Shown piece after piece: positions 1 through 8,205 of a stretch of 64,000 nt of DNA. The translations under genes were made by a program, and so were the position numbers. Positions within the stretch are counted from its first letter, which is position 1; each line of letters starts with the position of its first letter. The notes under the pieces were generated by a model. It did not search any database, had not been told where the DNA came from, and saw nothing but the letters and a program-made list of their open reading frames with translations. Source of the DNA: Lutimaribacter_A marinistellae (GTDB lineage: Bacteria > Pseudomonadota > Alphaproteobacteria > Rhodobacterales > Rhodobacteraceae); the NCBI RefSeq assembly GCF_042648365.1, contig NZ_JBHRXI010000048.1, positions 62,001-126,000 on the forward strand, written 5' to 3'.

Positions 1-948
1 TTCCAGCGCGGCCGCGGCCACCTGCCACGTGCCCGAGATCGAGGCGAGCCGCCGCATCGGGTCGAAAGCGAGGCCGATGGCGGTGAAGAAGCTCATGAAC
101 TGGCCCACTGTCTTTTCGCCCGAGATGATCTCGGCCCCGCCGTAGAGCAGCACGCCCATGAAGCCCAGCCCCGCCATCACGTCGATCAGGCCGGTGATCG
201 AGGCCGTCCCGAACGAGGCGCGCACTTCGGACCGGACAAAGAAATCCATATGGCCCTTGAAGCGGTCCGACTGGTACCGCTCGAGGCTGTTGAGCTTGAT
301 TGGAACGATCCCGTGAAAGATCTCGTCAAGTCGGGTCGCCAGAGTCGCGCCAAGATCGCGGGCCGAACTTGCCTTCTTGCGGACATAGCGCTGCGCCATG
401 CCGATGGGCAGAAAGGCCAGCGGAACGCCGATCAGCATGATCGCCGTCCAGACGAGGTCGACGCTGATCGCCACGCCGATCAGCGCAACAAGCGAAATCA
501 GGTCGCGCCCGGCGCCGGTGATGATGACCTGCCAGACTTGGTTCACGGCGGTGACATCGCTTTGCACCCGCTGGATCAGGAAGCCGGGCGGGTGGTCCTT
601 GTGGAACGACGTGTCCTGTCGGATCAGACGGTTCAAAAGGTCGAGCCGCAGATGCGCCGCCGTTTTCTGCGAGATGTTGGCAAGCGTGACCTTCTGCACC
701 ACGCCTGCCAGCCCGCGGATGGCGAAGATGGCGAAAAAGGTGATGCTCACCCAGCCCAGGGCGCCGGAATTGCCCTCGACGAAGATCTCGTCGAACATTG
801 GCTGCATCATGTAGCTGACCGCGCCCACCATCGAGCCTTCGATCAGCATGAAGATCACCGCGATGCCCAGAAGGCCCATGTGCTGGCGCAGGTAGTGCCG
901 CCAGAGCCAGCCTACAAGTTCGGCCGAGGATTTTGGTTTCGCGCTCAT
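1..948 (-). CDS. ABC exporter, permease part (3' end outside window)
   Basis: The frame is open from an ATG at 948 to the window edge, giving 316 residues with no stop. The product begins MSAKPKSSAELVGWLWRHYL and has about five to six hydrophobic segments typical of the N-terminal half of an MsbA-like ABC exporter. It includes a fold with QRVQSDVTAVNQVWQ and a LDEIFHGIVPIKL coupling-helix-like stretch. The nucleotide-binding domain with Walker motifs should lie beyond position 1. The family exports lipids, lipid A precursors or hydrophobic drugs across the inner membrane as a homodimer; the substrate cannot be told from this half. It is divergent from the aminotransferase at 1101, with about 150 bp between them. 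Confidence 0.88.
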   Translation of the reverse strand, partial: MSAKPKSSAELVGWLWRHYLRQHMGLLGIAVIFMLIEGSMVGAVSYMMQPMFDEIFVEGNSGALGWVSITFFAIFAIRGLAGVVQKVTLANISQKTAAHLRLDLLNRLIRQDTSFHKDHPPGFLIQRVQSDVTAVNQVWQVIITGAGRDLISLVALIGVAISVDLVWTAIMLIGVPLAFLPIGMAQRYVRKKASSARDLGATLATRLDEIFHGIVPIKLNSLERYQSDRFKGHMDFFVRSEVRASFGTASITGLIDVMAGLGFMGVLLYGGAEIISGEKTVGQFMSFFTAIGLAFDPMRRLASISGTWQVAAAALE

Positions 949-1100
949 GGCCGGGCCTGTGCAGGGTCTGTGAAATGCGTCATGACGCGCCCATTTAAGC
1001 AGCCGGGCAGGGCCACGCAAGCAGACCGGTCATTTCGGCCGATTGACCCTGCCGTCCCCGGCGCTATCGTGGCCGCAATTCAGACGGGGGCAGTGCGCGC

Positions 1101-2321
1101 ATGACACAGGAAATCACTCTTTCGCAGGGGCGGGAATACCTTGCCATCCCAGGCCCTTCGGTGGTTCCCGACGCGGTGCTGCGCGCCATGCATCGCGCCG
1201 CGCCCAATATCTATGCCGGCGAGCTGATCGAGATCACGCGCTCTCTCGTGCCCGACCTGCAGCGCGTCGCGCGGACCAGCGGACAGGTCGCCATCTACAT
1301 CGCCAACGGTCACGGCGCGTGGGAGGCGGCACTGGCGAACACGGTGGCCGAGGGCGAGCGTGTTCTCGTGCTGGCCACCGGACGGTTCGGCATCGGCTGG
1401 GGAGAGATGGCGCGCGGACTGGGCGCCGAGGTCGACGTGCTCGATTTCGGCAAACAAGCCACCTGGGACATGGAACAGGTGGCCGCTGCGCTGCGTGCCG
1501 ATACCGGACACGCGATCAAGGCGGTGCTGGCCACCCATGTCGATACGTCAAGCTCTGTACGAAACGACGTCGCGGCCCTGCGCGCGCTGCTGGATGCCGA
1601 GGGCCACCCGGCGCTTCTCATGGCCGATTGCATCGCCTCGCTGGGTTGCGACCGGTTCGAGATGGACGACTGGGGTGTCGATGTCATGGTCGCGGCCAGC
1701 CAGAAGGGGCTGATGACGCCGCCGGGCGTGTCCTTCGTCTTCTTCAACGACCGTGCGGCCGAGGTGCGCGCCCGGATGAAGCGCGTCAGCATGTATTGGG
1801 ACTGGGTGCCGCGCGGCGACCCACAGGAATTCTACCAGTATTTCGGCGGCACCGCGCCGACGCATCACCTCTACGGTCTGCGCGCCGCGCTGGACCTCAT
1901 CCATGCCGAGGGGGTCGAACATGTCTGGGCGCGCCACCAGCGCCTGGCCGAGGCCATCTGGGCCGCCTGCGAGGCCTGGTCGGATGAGGGGCCGCTGCAC
2001 CTCAACGTGGCGGATCGCACGCTGCGGTCGCATGCGGTCACCGCACTGCGCATCGGCTCACCGCACGGCACGGCACTGCGCGACTGGGTGACGTCGCATG
2101 TCGGGCTGACACTCGGCATCGGGTTGGGCATGGCGCCGCCGGGCGATCCGGCATGGCACGGATTCTTTCGCATTGGGCACATGGGGCATGTCAACGCGCA
2201 TATGGTGCTGGGAATGCTCGGCGGGATCGAGGCCGGGCTGGCCGCGCTCGACATCCCGCACGGGTCGGGCGGCGTCGCGGCGGCGGCAAAGGTCATCGCC
2301 GGCGCGCGTCAGGCGCTGTAA
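1101..2321 (+). CDS. Class V PLP-dependent aminotransferase, alanine/serine-glyoxylate type
   Basis: A 406-residue protein of the class V (AGXT/SPT) family, cytoplasmic. The fold type I pattern is clear: an N-terminal PGPSVVPDAVL segment, ADCIASLGCD holding the PLP-contacting Asp, and AASQKGLMTPPG, in which Lys202 should form the PLP Schiff base. Length matches serine-glyoxylate and alanine-glyoxylate aminotransferases (about 390-410). In Rhodobacterales such enzymes take part in glyoxylate, serine or taurine/sulfonate metabolism, but nothing next to this gene fixes the substrate. Its last 13 bp overlap the end of the small membrane protein gene on the other strand. Confidence 0.9.
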   Translation: MTQEITLSQGREYLAIPGPSVVPDAVLRAMHRAAPNIYAGELIEITRSLVPDLQRVARTSGQVAIYIANGHGAWEAALANTVAEGERVLVLATGRFGIGWGEMARGLGAEVDVLDFGKQATWDMEQVAAALRADTGHAIKAVLATHVDTSSSVRNDVAALRALLDAEGHPALLMADCIASLGCDRFEMDDWGVDVMVAASQKGLMTPPGVSFVFFNDRAAEVRARMKRVSMYWDWVPRGDPQEFYQYFGGTAPTHHLYGLRAALDLIHAEGVEHVWARHQRLAEAIWAACEAWSDEGPLHLNVADRTLRSHAVTALRIGSPHGTALRDWVTSHVGLTLGIGLGMAPPGDPAWHGFFRIGHMGHVNAHMVLGMLGGIEAGLAALDIPHGSGGVAAAAKVIAGARQAL

Positions 2322-2491
2322 CGCGCCTCAAGCCGGTTGATCACCTGGTTGATGAAGGCCGCCAGCAGCAAGACGGGCAGGAACCCGAAGATCACCCAGA
2401 GCACGAAGAAGATCCACATGAGGTTCACCCCCAGCATGGTCAGCGCGGCGCGGGTGTAATCGGGTGCGGACCGAAGCCTATTGTTGTCCAT
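2309..2491 (-). CDS. Small single-pass or hairpin membrane protein, 60 aa
   Basis: An unrecognised 60-residue protein. A strong ribosome binding site (AGGAGGCAGTC before ATG) supports it as a real gene. The centre, from about residue 16 to 48, is almost entirely hydrophobic and rich in aromatic residues, with a short break (FGFLP) that would allow either one long helix or a tight hairpin; the ends are polar and basic. It lies 75 bp downstream of the HisC-like gene on the same strand and may share its transcript. Its end runs 13 bp into the convergent aminotransferase gene. No function can be assigned. Confidence 0.65.
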   Translation of the reverse strand: MDNNRLRSAPDYTRAALTMLGVNLMWIFFVLWVIFGFLPVLLLAAFINQVINRLEARYSA

Positions 2492-2566
2492 GACTGCCTC
2501 CTGATCGGTATGGAGCTAACTGCGACGATAGCGCGCAGGTTCCAGAAGTCAGGGGTCAATTCGTCG

Positions 2567-3685
2567 TTACTCGGGCTGATCGGTGCGTGCATCGTCCAGT
2601 GCGCCCGGAAAAGCGGCAGCAAAGGCCGCCATGTCGGCCTCGGTACCGCAGCTGACGCGGATACAGCGGTTCTGCGGCGCTGCAAACGGCATTCGTACGA
2701 AAATGCTGCGAGCGATCAGCCCGTCCAGGACCGCCTTGGCAAAGGCGCCGTCGCGCCCGCAATCGATGGCGACGAAATTCGTGGCCGATGGCAGCGGCTC
2801 CAAACCGTTCTCGCGCGCAATGGCGGCTAGCCGCTCGCGCGAGGCCGCGATCTTGCCCCGCACCTCGTCAAGATACGCCGTGTCCCGCAGCGCCGCCAGC
2901 GCGCCGGCCTGCGCGATGCGGTTGACGCCGAAATGGTCGCGCACCTTGTTGAAGGACGAGATCAGCTCGGGCGCGGCCAGCGCATACCCGATCCGGGCGC
3001 CCGCCATGCCGTAGACCTTCGAGAAGGTGCGCATGCGGATCACGCGCGGGTCGTCCACGTCGACCGGCGCCGCCGTTCCTTCGGGCGCACATTCGACATA
3101 GGCCTCGTCAAGCACCAGAAGCGCCCCGTCCGGCAGCTTGTCCAGCGCCGCGACGATCTCCTCGCCCCGGTGCCAGCTGCCCATCGGGTTGTCGGGATTG
3201 GCAAGGTAGACCAGCTTGGCACCCACCTCGGCGGCCTTGGCGAACAGGGTTGCCGGATCTTCGCGATCCTCGACATAAGGCACCTTGTGCAGCACCCCGC
3301 CGAACCCCGCGACGTGATAGTTGAAGGTCGGATAGGCCCCGTCAGAGGTCACGACCGTATCGCCCGGCTCAACTACCAGCCGCACGAGCGACCCCAATAG
3401 TCCATCGATCCCGCTGCCCACGACGATATGGGCGGGCGTGACGCCGTGCCGGGCGGAAAGCTCCTGCTTGAGGTCATAGCTCTCGGCATCGCCATACATC
3501 CAGACCTCGGATGCGGCGTCGCGCATTGCCTCGATCGCGCGCGGCGAGGGGCCGAACACGCTCTCGTTTGCGCCGATACGCGCCTTGAACGGCTCGCCCC
3601 GCGCACGGATCTGCGTTTCGGGGCCGACAAAGGGGACGGTCGCAGGCAGCGACTGGACGATCTGGGTATAGCGGGGCTGTGTCAT
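2567..3685 (-). CDS. HisC-like class I/II aminotransferase
   Basis: A 372-residue PLP aminotransferase starting at MTQPRYTQIV; the frame continues 22 codons further upstream, but that extension has no family similarity. Characteristic features are GANESVFGPSP near the N-terminus, a glycine-rich VVGSGIDGLLG, YLANPDNPMGS, VLDEAYVE, the PLP lysine in TFSKVYGMAGARIGYA, and the terminal IRVSCGTEADM arginine motif. This matches histidinol-phosphate aminotransferase and its close relatives (aromatic or tyrosine aminotransferases annotated hisC2). With no his genes nearby, a second-copy or broad aromatic role is as likely as histidine synthesis. Confidence 0.85.
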   Translation of the reverse strand: MTQPRYTQIVQSLPATVPFVGPETQIRARGEPFKARIGANESVFGPSPRAIEAMRDAASEVWMYGDAESYDLKQELSARHGVTPAHIVVGSGIDGLLGSLVRLVVEPGDTVVTSDGAYPTFNYHVAGFGGVLHKVPYVEDREDPATLFAKAAEVGAKLVYLANPDNPMGSWHRGEEIVAALDKLPDGALLVLDEAYVECAPEGTAAPVDVDDPRVIRMRTFSKVYGMAGARIGYALAAPELISSFNKVRDHFGVNRIAQAGALAALRDTAYLDEVRGKIAASRERLAAIARENGLEPLPSATNFVAIDCGRDGAFAKAVLDGLIARSIFVRMPFAAPQNRCIRVSCGTEADMAAFAAAFPGALDDARTDQPE

Positions 3686-3818
3686 GGCGCGCAGATAACC
3701 GCAGCGCGCTTGCCGCGGCAAGCCCCAAGGCCGCGGCGCTTTTGCCCCCACGTCCCGCTGGCCTCCGGCCTGTCAGCCGTGCAGACTGAGCCCCGACACG
3801 AATGCACAGGGAGGTCCC

Positions 3819-4601
3819 ATGGCCCGCGTTTCCGTCGATTACCAGGATCACGTCGCCCATGTCACGCTGACACGCGGCGACAAGATGAACGCGCTCGATG
3901 ATGCGATGGTCAAGGCCATCGTCGCCGCCGGGCAGGAGGTGGCCGCCTCGGACGCGCGCGCCGTCGTGCTTGCGGGCGAGGGGCGCAGTTTCTGCGCGGG
4001 ACTGGATTTCGCATCGTTCATGCAGATGGGGAACATGAACCCCGAGGAATGGCTGATGACCCGCAGCCACGAAGATGCCAACGAGATGCAGGAAATCGCG
4101 ATGGTCTGGCGCCGCGTTCCGGTCCCGGTGATCGCCGCGGTGCAGGGCCACGTCTACGGCGGCGGGCTGCAACTGGCGCTGGGCGCGGATGTGCGTATCG
4201 CCGCACCCGATGCCAAGCTTTCCCTGATGGAGATGAAATGGGGCCTTGTTCCCGATCTCGGCGGCATGGCGCTTCTGCCGCAACTGGTCCGCTCGGACGT
4301 GCTGCGGCTGATGACCTATACCGCGCGTCCCTTCGCTGCGCGGCAGGCGCTCGACTGGGGGCTGGTGACCGAGATCCACGACGACCCGCTTGGCGCCGCG
4401 CAGGACCTCGCGACCGAGATCGCAGGCAAGAGCCCCTCTGCCATCCGCGCCGCGAAACGCCTCATTGGTGTTGCCGAACAGGCGGACCGGGCCACCGTGC
4501 TTCTGACCGAATCGCGGGAATCCGTCGGCTTGATCGGGCGCAAGCACCAGTTGGAGGCGGTGGCCGCGAACATGCAGGGCCGCGAACCGAATTTCGACTA
4601 G
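3819..4601 (+). CDS. Crotonase/enoyl-CoA hydratase family protein
   Basis: A 260-residue crotonase-fold protein preceded by GGGAGGTCCC and an ATG. The acyl-CoA oxyanion-hole segments SFCAGLDF and YGGGLQLALGAD are present. Of the two glutamates used by enoyl-CoA hydratase, the second is kept (Glu138 in LMEMKWGLVPDLGG) but the first is replaced by Gln118, and Asp146 sits where hydratases have Gly. Crotonase relatives with one acidic residue are often isomerases or other lyases, so a straight hydratase call is doubtful. It acts on a CoA thioester in the cytoplasm; the substrate is unknown. Confidence 0.85.
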   Translation: MARVSVDYQDHVAHVTLTRGDKMNALDDAMVKAIVAAGQEVAASDARAVVLAGEGRSFCAGLDFASFMQMGNMNPEEWLMTRSHEDANEMQEIAMVWRRVPVPVIAAVQGHVYGGGLQLALGADVRIAAPDAKLSLMEMKWGLVPDLGGMALLPQLVRSDVLRLMTYTARPFAARQALDWGLVTEIHDDPLGAAQDLATEIAGKSPSAIRAAKRLIGVAEQADRATVLLTESRESVGLIGRKHQLEAVAANMQGREPNFD

Positions 4602-4683
4602 GCAATAGGCAGACCGGCGCGCCGCAGGCCGCGCTCCTGGCCCCGTCGTGGATAGGGCGCGCCGTTTCGCGTAGACTGCGCGC

Positions 4684-5442
4684 ATGTCGGACAGGCCTGC
4701 GCATTCCTCGTTCAGATTTTCCGCGCCGCTCTCGACCGGCGCGCAGGCAAGTCACGAGGTCCATTTCTCGGGCTCTGGTCCGCCAATCCTCATCCTGCAG
4801 GAATTGCCGGGCATCGGCCCGCAGACGTTGGAGCTTGCGGCCCGCCTGAACCGGGCCGGCTTTTCCACTTACCTGCCGCATCTCTTCGGACCGTTCGGGC
4901 GCGAGGCGATCGCGGCCAACGCGCTGCGCCTGTTCTGTGTCCGGCGCGAGTTCCACCTGTTCCGCCGCGGCGGGCAAAGTCCCGTCGCCGCATGGATCGC
5001 GGCGCTGGTGGCCGAGATCGACAGCCGCGCGGGCGGGCAGGGGGTCGGGGTCATCGGCATGTGCTTAACCGGTAGTTTCGCGCTCCCGCTCATGGCCGAG
5101 GACGCGGTGCAGGCCGCCGTGGCCAGCCAGCCCTCGCTGCCGCTTCTGGGCGGCTCCCATCTGCACATGTCGGCGGCCGAGATCACGGCGGCGAAACACG
5201 CGATGGACCGCAAGGGGCCGGCCCTTGCCATCCGCTTCCGCGACGACCGGCTGTCGACCCGAGCACATATGCGCGCGGTCGAGGCCGCCTTTGGCGATGC
5301 CGTTCAGGTGGTCGAGTATCCCGGCCGTGGCCACTCTCTGCTGACGCTGGATTTCCACGCCCCGGCCTATGCGCGGGTAGAGCGCTACTTCCGGTCGCGC
5401 TTCGGCCTTGAAACCGGCAATCCGCGTCAGGGTCGCGATTGA
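4684..5442 (+). CDS. Dienelactone hydrolase family alpha/beta hydrolase
   Basis: A 252-residue alpha/beta hydrolase. The nucleophile elbow reads GMCLTG with Cys127, the cysteine nucleophile typical of dienelactone hydrolases. ILILQELPGI carries the conserved Glu near residue 40, and Asp in FRDDRL plus His in GRGHS complete the triad. The gene follows the crotonase on the same strand after about 80 bp and ends convergently, overlapping the UdgX gene by 16 bp. Substrate unknown: the family covers chlorocatechol dienelactones and many uncharacterised lactones or esters. Confidence 0.85.
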   Translation: MSDRPAHSSFRFSAPLSTGAQASHEVHFSGSGPPILILQELPGIGPQTLELAARLNRAGFSTYLPHLFGPFGREAIAANALRLFCVRREFHLFRRGGQSPVAAWIAALVAEIDSRAGGQGVGVIGMCLTGSFALPLMAEDAVQAAVASQPSLPLLGGSHLHMSAAEITAAKHAMDRKGPALAIRFRDDRLSTRAHMRAVEAAFGDAVQVVEYPGRGHSLLTLDFHAPAYARVERYFRSRFGLETGNPRQGRD

Positions 5443-6857
5443 ACCTCGGCCGCCTGTCGCAGGTCCGCCTCGAACAGGTGCGTCGCCTCGGCCCGCTCGC
5501 CATCCGGCAGGCGCAGCAGGTATGACGGGTGGACGGTAATCAGAACCGGGGTGCCGTCGGTCGTTTCCTCGATCGTGCCGCGCCGCGACAATAGTCCGGC
5601 ACGCTTGCCCGTCAGGCTTTCGACCGCCGTGGCGCCCATGGCAAGGATCAGCCGCGGGCGAACCAGCGCGCGTTCCTGGTCCAGCCACCATTTGCACTGC
5701 TGCACTTCGCCCCGGTCGGGTGCCTGGTGGATGCGCCGCTTGCCGCGCGGGACGAATTTGAAATGCTTGACCGCATTGGTGACATAAGCGCGTCCGCGAT
5801 CCAGCCCGGCGCGCCGGGCCACCTCGTCGAACAACCGGCCCGCCGGTCCGACAAAGGGCCGCCCCTCCAGATCCTCGCGGTCGCCCGGCTGTTCTCCGAC
5901 CACCATCAGCGGCGCGTCCGGCGGCCCTTCGCCCGGTACGGGCTGGGTCGCGTTGCGCCACAGCGGGCAGCGGCGGCACCCGGTCAATCCGGCCAGCAGC
6001 GCGGCCCGGTCGCCCATGGGCGGCGGTTCGGCGCGCTCTGCCGCAAGGCGGTCGGTGATGCGCGCCGCGCGCGCTGGGGCAAGCGTCGGCGCGGCCTCCG
6101 CCATCTCCCGCGCGCGGGCCTGCGCGGTCGCCACCATCTCGGGGATCAGCTGCGTCTCGGGCATGTTCTTCCAGTACTTCTTGGGCATCTCCGCGTGCAT
6201 CGCATCCAGCTTCAGCCGCGCCGGGTTGAAGATGTTGCGGAAATAGGTCCGCCAGAGATCTTCAGCGGCATCCTCGGGCAGGTCGGGGCGGGGTGCGCCC
6301 GCCTCGAACCTGACCCCGCGCCCGTCGAAATGCGCCGACAGGTCCGGGGTAAAGATCGACCAGTCCATGTCGCCGAAGCGTTTCGCAAAAAAAGGCGCGG
6401 TGGCCTCCATGATGAAATGCGACGGTTCGAACCACGCAGCGAATTGCCGCCGTCCGCCGCGCGGCTCGGCAACCTCGCGAAACCGGACAAAGGCGGTCAT
6501 CTTGTGCTTGTCGCGCCCGACCTCCTTGGCCATCCGGTTCAGTCGGTCGATCCGCGCATCGCCACGGTCTGACAGCAGGTGGCGATTGCCCCGCAATGCC
6601 CAGAGCAGAGTGTAGAGCCGCGCGAACCGTTCCGGGTCGGAATGCCAGATCACCTGCCGCGCCAGCTCGACAAAGCCCTTGGGCACCGTCACGGCATCGC
6701 CGCGCGCGGGGGGCAGCGGCTCTGCAAACAGGTCCGGCTCGGCCTCGCCCCGGAACCACAACACCTCTTCGGGCGGAACGCCGGCGCCCAGCAGTGCGCG
6801 CGCCTCGTTGCGCCAGGCCTCGAAGGTCCCGATCTGGGGCAGGACGACCCGCCGCAT
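5427..6857 (-). CDS. UdgX-type uracil-DNA-binding protein with N-terminal TIGR03915-like domain
   Basis: A 476-residue two-domain protein. Residues 1-250 match the domain found fused to UdgX next to radical SAM partners (DUF4130/TIGR03915 type, with RFREVAEP, FFAKRF and YWKNMPET). Residues 285-470 form the uracil-DNA glycosylase superfamily domain, with CRRCPLW, GEQPGDREDLEGRPFVGPAG and VHPSYLLR. The insertion GKRRIHQAP carries His377, the equivalent of the histidine that links covalently to the abasic site in UdgX. Cys294, Cys297 and later cysteines probably bind a 4Fe-4S cluster. It shares one base with the stop of the radical SAM gene (TGATG), so the two are translationally coupled. Confidence 0.9.
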   Translation of the reverse strand: MRRVVLPQIGTFEAWRNEARALLGAGVPPEEVLWFRGEAEPDLFAEPLPPARGDAVTVPKGFVELARQVIWHSDPERFARLYTLLWALRGNRHLLSDRGDARIDRLNRMAKEVGRDKHKMTAFVRFREVAEPRGGRRQFAAWFEPSHFIMEATAPFFAKRFGDMDWSIFTPDLSAHFDGRGVRFEAGAPRPDLPEDAAEDLWRTYFRNIFNPARLKLDAMHAEMPKKYWKNMPETQLIPEMVATAQARAREMAEAAPTLAPARAARITDRLAAERAEPPPMGDRAALLAGLTGCRRCPLWRNATQPVPGEGPPDAPLMVVGEQPGDREDLEGRPFVGPAGRLFDEVARRAGLDRGRAYVTNAVKHFKFVPRGKRRIHQAPDRGEVQQCKWWLDQERALVRPRLILAMGATAVESLTGKRAGLLSRRGTIEETTDGTPVLITVHPSYLLRLPDGERAEATHLFEADLRQAAEVQSRP

Positions 6858-8092
6858 CAGATCAGTTGCAACTGCTCTGGCGGCGGTGCGAACCGCGCCC
6901 TCAGGTCGGCCGCGTCCAGCGCCGCACCGGGCCGCCAGTCGAGCAAGGTGATAAACGGGCGCGCCTGTTTCAGGTTGGCGCCCATGCGCCGCAGATCCTC
7001 GTAGCGCAGCGTACGGTGCCGCCGCGTGGTCAGGATGCGGCCCACCGTCTTGGCCCCGATACCCGGCACGCGCAGCAAGGTCTCGCGATCCGCGCGGTTC
7101 ACGTCCACCGGGAACAGGTGGCGGTTTGCCAGCGCCCAGGCCAGTTTCGGATCGATGTTCAGGTCAAGGTTGCCGTCCTCGGTCGCCCCGGTGATCTCAT
7201 CCACGTCGAACCCGTAAAACCGCAGCAGCCAGTCCGCCTGGTACAACCTGTGCTCCCGCATCAGCGGCGGCTTGATCAGCGGCAGCGCGGCCGATGCGTC
7301 GGGGATCGGCGAGAAGGCCGAGTAATACACCCGTTTCAGCCGGTACGAGGAATAGAGCCGCGTCGAGCTTTGCAATATCGTCGCGTCCTTGGCCCCATCC
7401 GCACCGACGATCATCTGCGTGGACTGCCCGGCAGGCGCAAATTTCGGCGGCCGCTTCCCGGTGAAACTCCGCTCCTTTCGCGACTCGCGCCTGACCCGGA
7501 CATCGGCCATCGCGCGGCGGATCTGGTCGGGCGATTTCTCGGGCGCATAGTTTTTGACCGCCGCATCCGTCGGCAGCTCCACGTTGATCGACAGCCGGTC
7601 TGCGTAAAGCCCGGCCTCCTCGATCAGCGCAGGGTCGGCATCGGGAATGGTCTTCAGATGGATATACCCACGAAAGTTGTGCTCCACCCTCAGCATCCGC
7701 GCGATGCGTACCATGTCGGCCATCGTATCGTCGGGCGAGCGGATGATGCCCGACGACAAGAAAAGCCCCTCGATATAGTTCCGCCGATAGAATTCCAGCG
7801 TCAGCTGCACCACCTCTTCGGGCGAGAACCGCGCGCGCCGGACGTTGGAGCTGACCCGGTTCACGCAATAGGCGCAGTCGTAGATGCAGAAATTCGTCAT
7901 CAGGATCTTGAGCAGGCTGATGCAGCGCCCGTCCGGCGCATAGGCGTGGCAGATTCCCGACCCGGTGGTCGAACCGATGCCCTTGCCATCGCGGGAACCC
8001 CGCCTCTGACCACCCGACGAGGCGCAGGAGGCATCGTATTTCGCGGCGTCCGACAGGATCGCCAGCTTCTGATCCAGATTCAGCTTTCCCAT
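6857..8092 (-). CDS. Putative DNA modification/repair radical SAM protein
   Basis: A 411-residue radical SAM enzyme of the TIGR03916 type, always found beside UdgX-like proteins. The cluster motif is FCIYDCAYCVNR (CxxxCxxC, near residue 60), preceded by SGICHAYAPDGRC. The C-terminal part has a helix-hairpin-helix, LLRVPGIGAKTVGRILTTRR, a non-specific DNA-binding element. The family's reaction is not known; the HhH and the UdgX partner point to repair or modification of a damaged base. It is first in the two-gene operon and divergent from valS, with 113 bp between the starts. Confidence 0.9.
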   Translation of the reverse strand: MGKLNLDQKLAILSDAAKYDASCASSGGQRRGSRDGKGIGSTTGSGICHAYAPDGRCISLLKILMTNFCIYDCAYCVNRVSSNVRRARFSPEEVVQLTLEFYRRNYIEGLFLSSGIIRSPDDTMADMVRIARMLRVEHNFRGYIHLKTIPDADPALIEEAGLYADRLSINVELPTDAAVKNYAPEKSPDQIRRAMADVRVRRESRKERSFTGKRPPKFAPAGQSTQMIVGADGAKDATILQSSTRLYSSYRLKRVYYSAFSPIPDASAALPLIKPPLMREHRLYQADWLLRFYGFDVDEITGATEDGNLDLNIDPKLAWALANRHLFPVDVNRADRETLLRVPGIGAKTVGRILTTRRHRTLRYEDLRRMGANLKQARPFITLLDWRPGAALDAADLRARFAPPPEQLQLI

Positions 8093-8205
8093 GCGTTCTT
8101 GATATGTTCCGATCCGGAAAACATCAAGCCCCGCGCCTCTTTCCCTCGGCTTCCCCTTTCGGTATTGCAGGTCGCAACCCGGAAACAGACATCTGCGAGT
8201 GCCCC

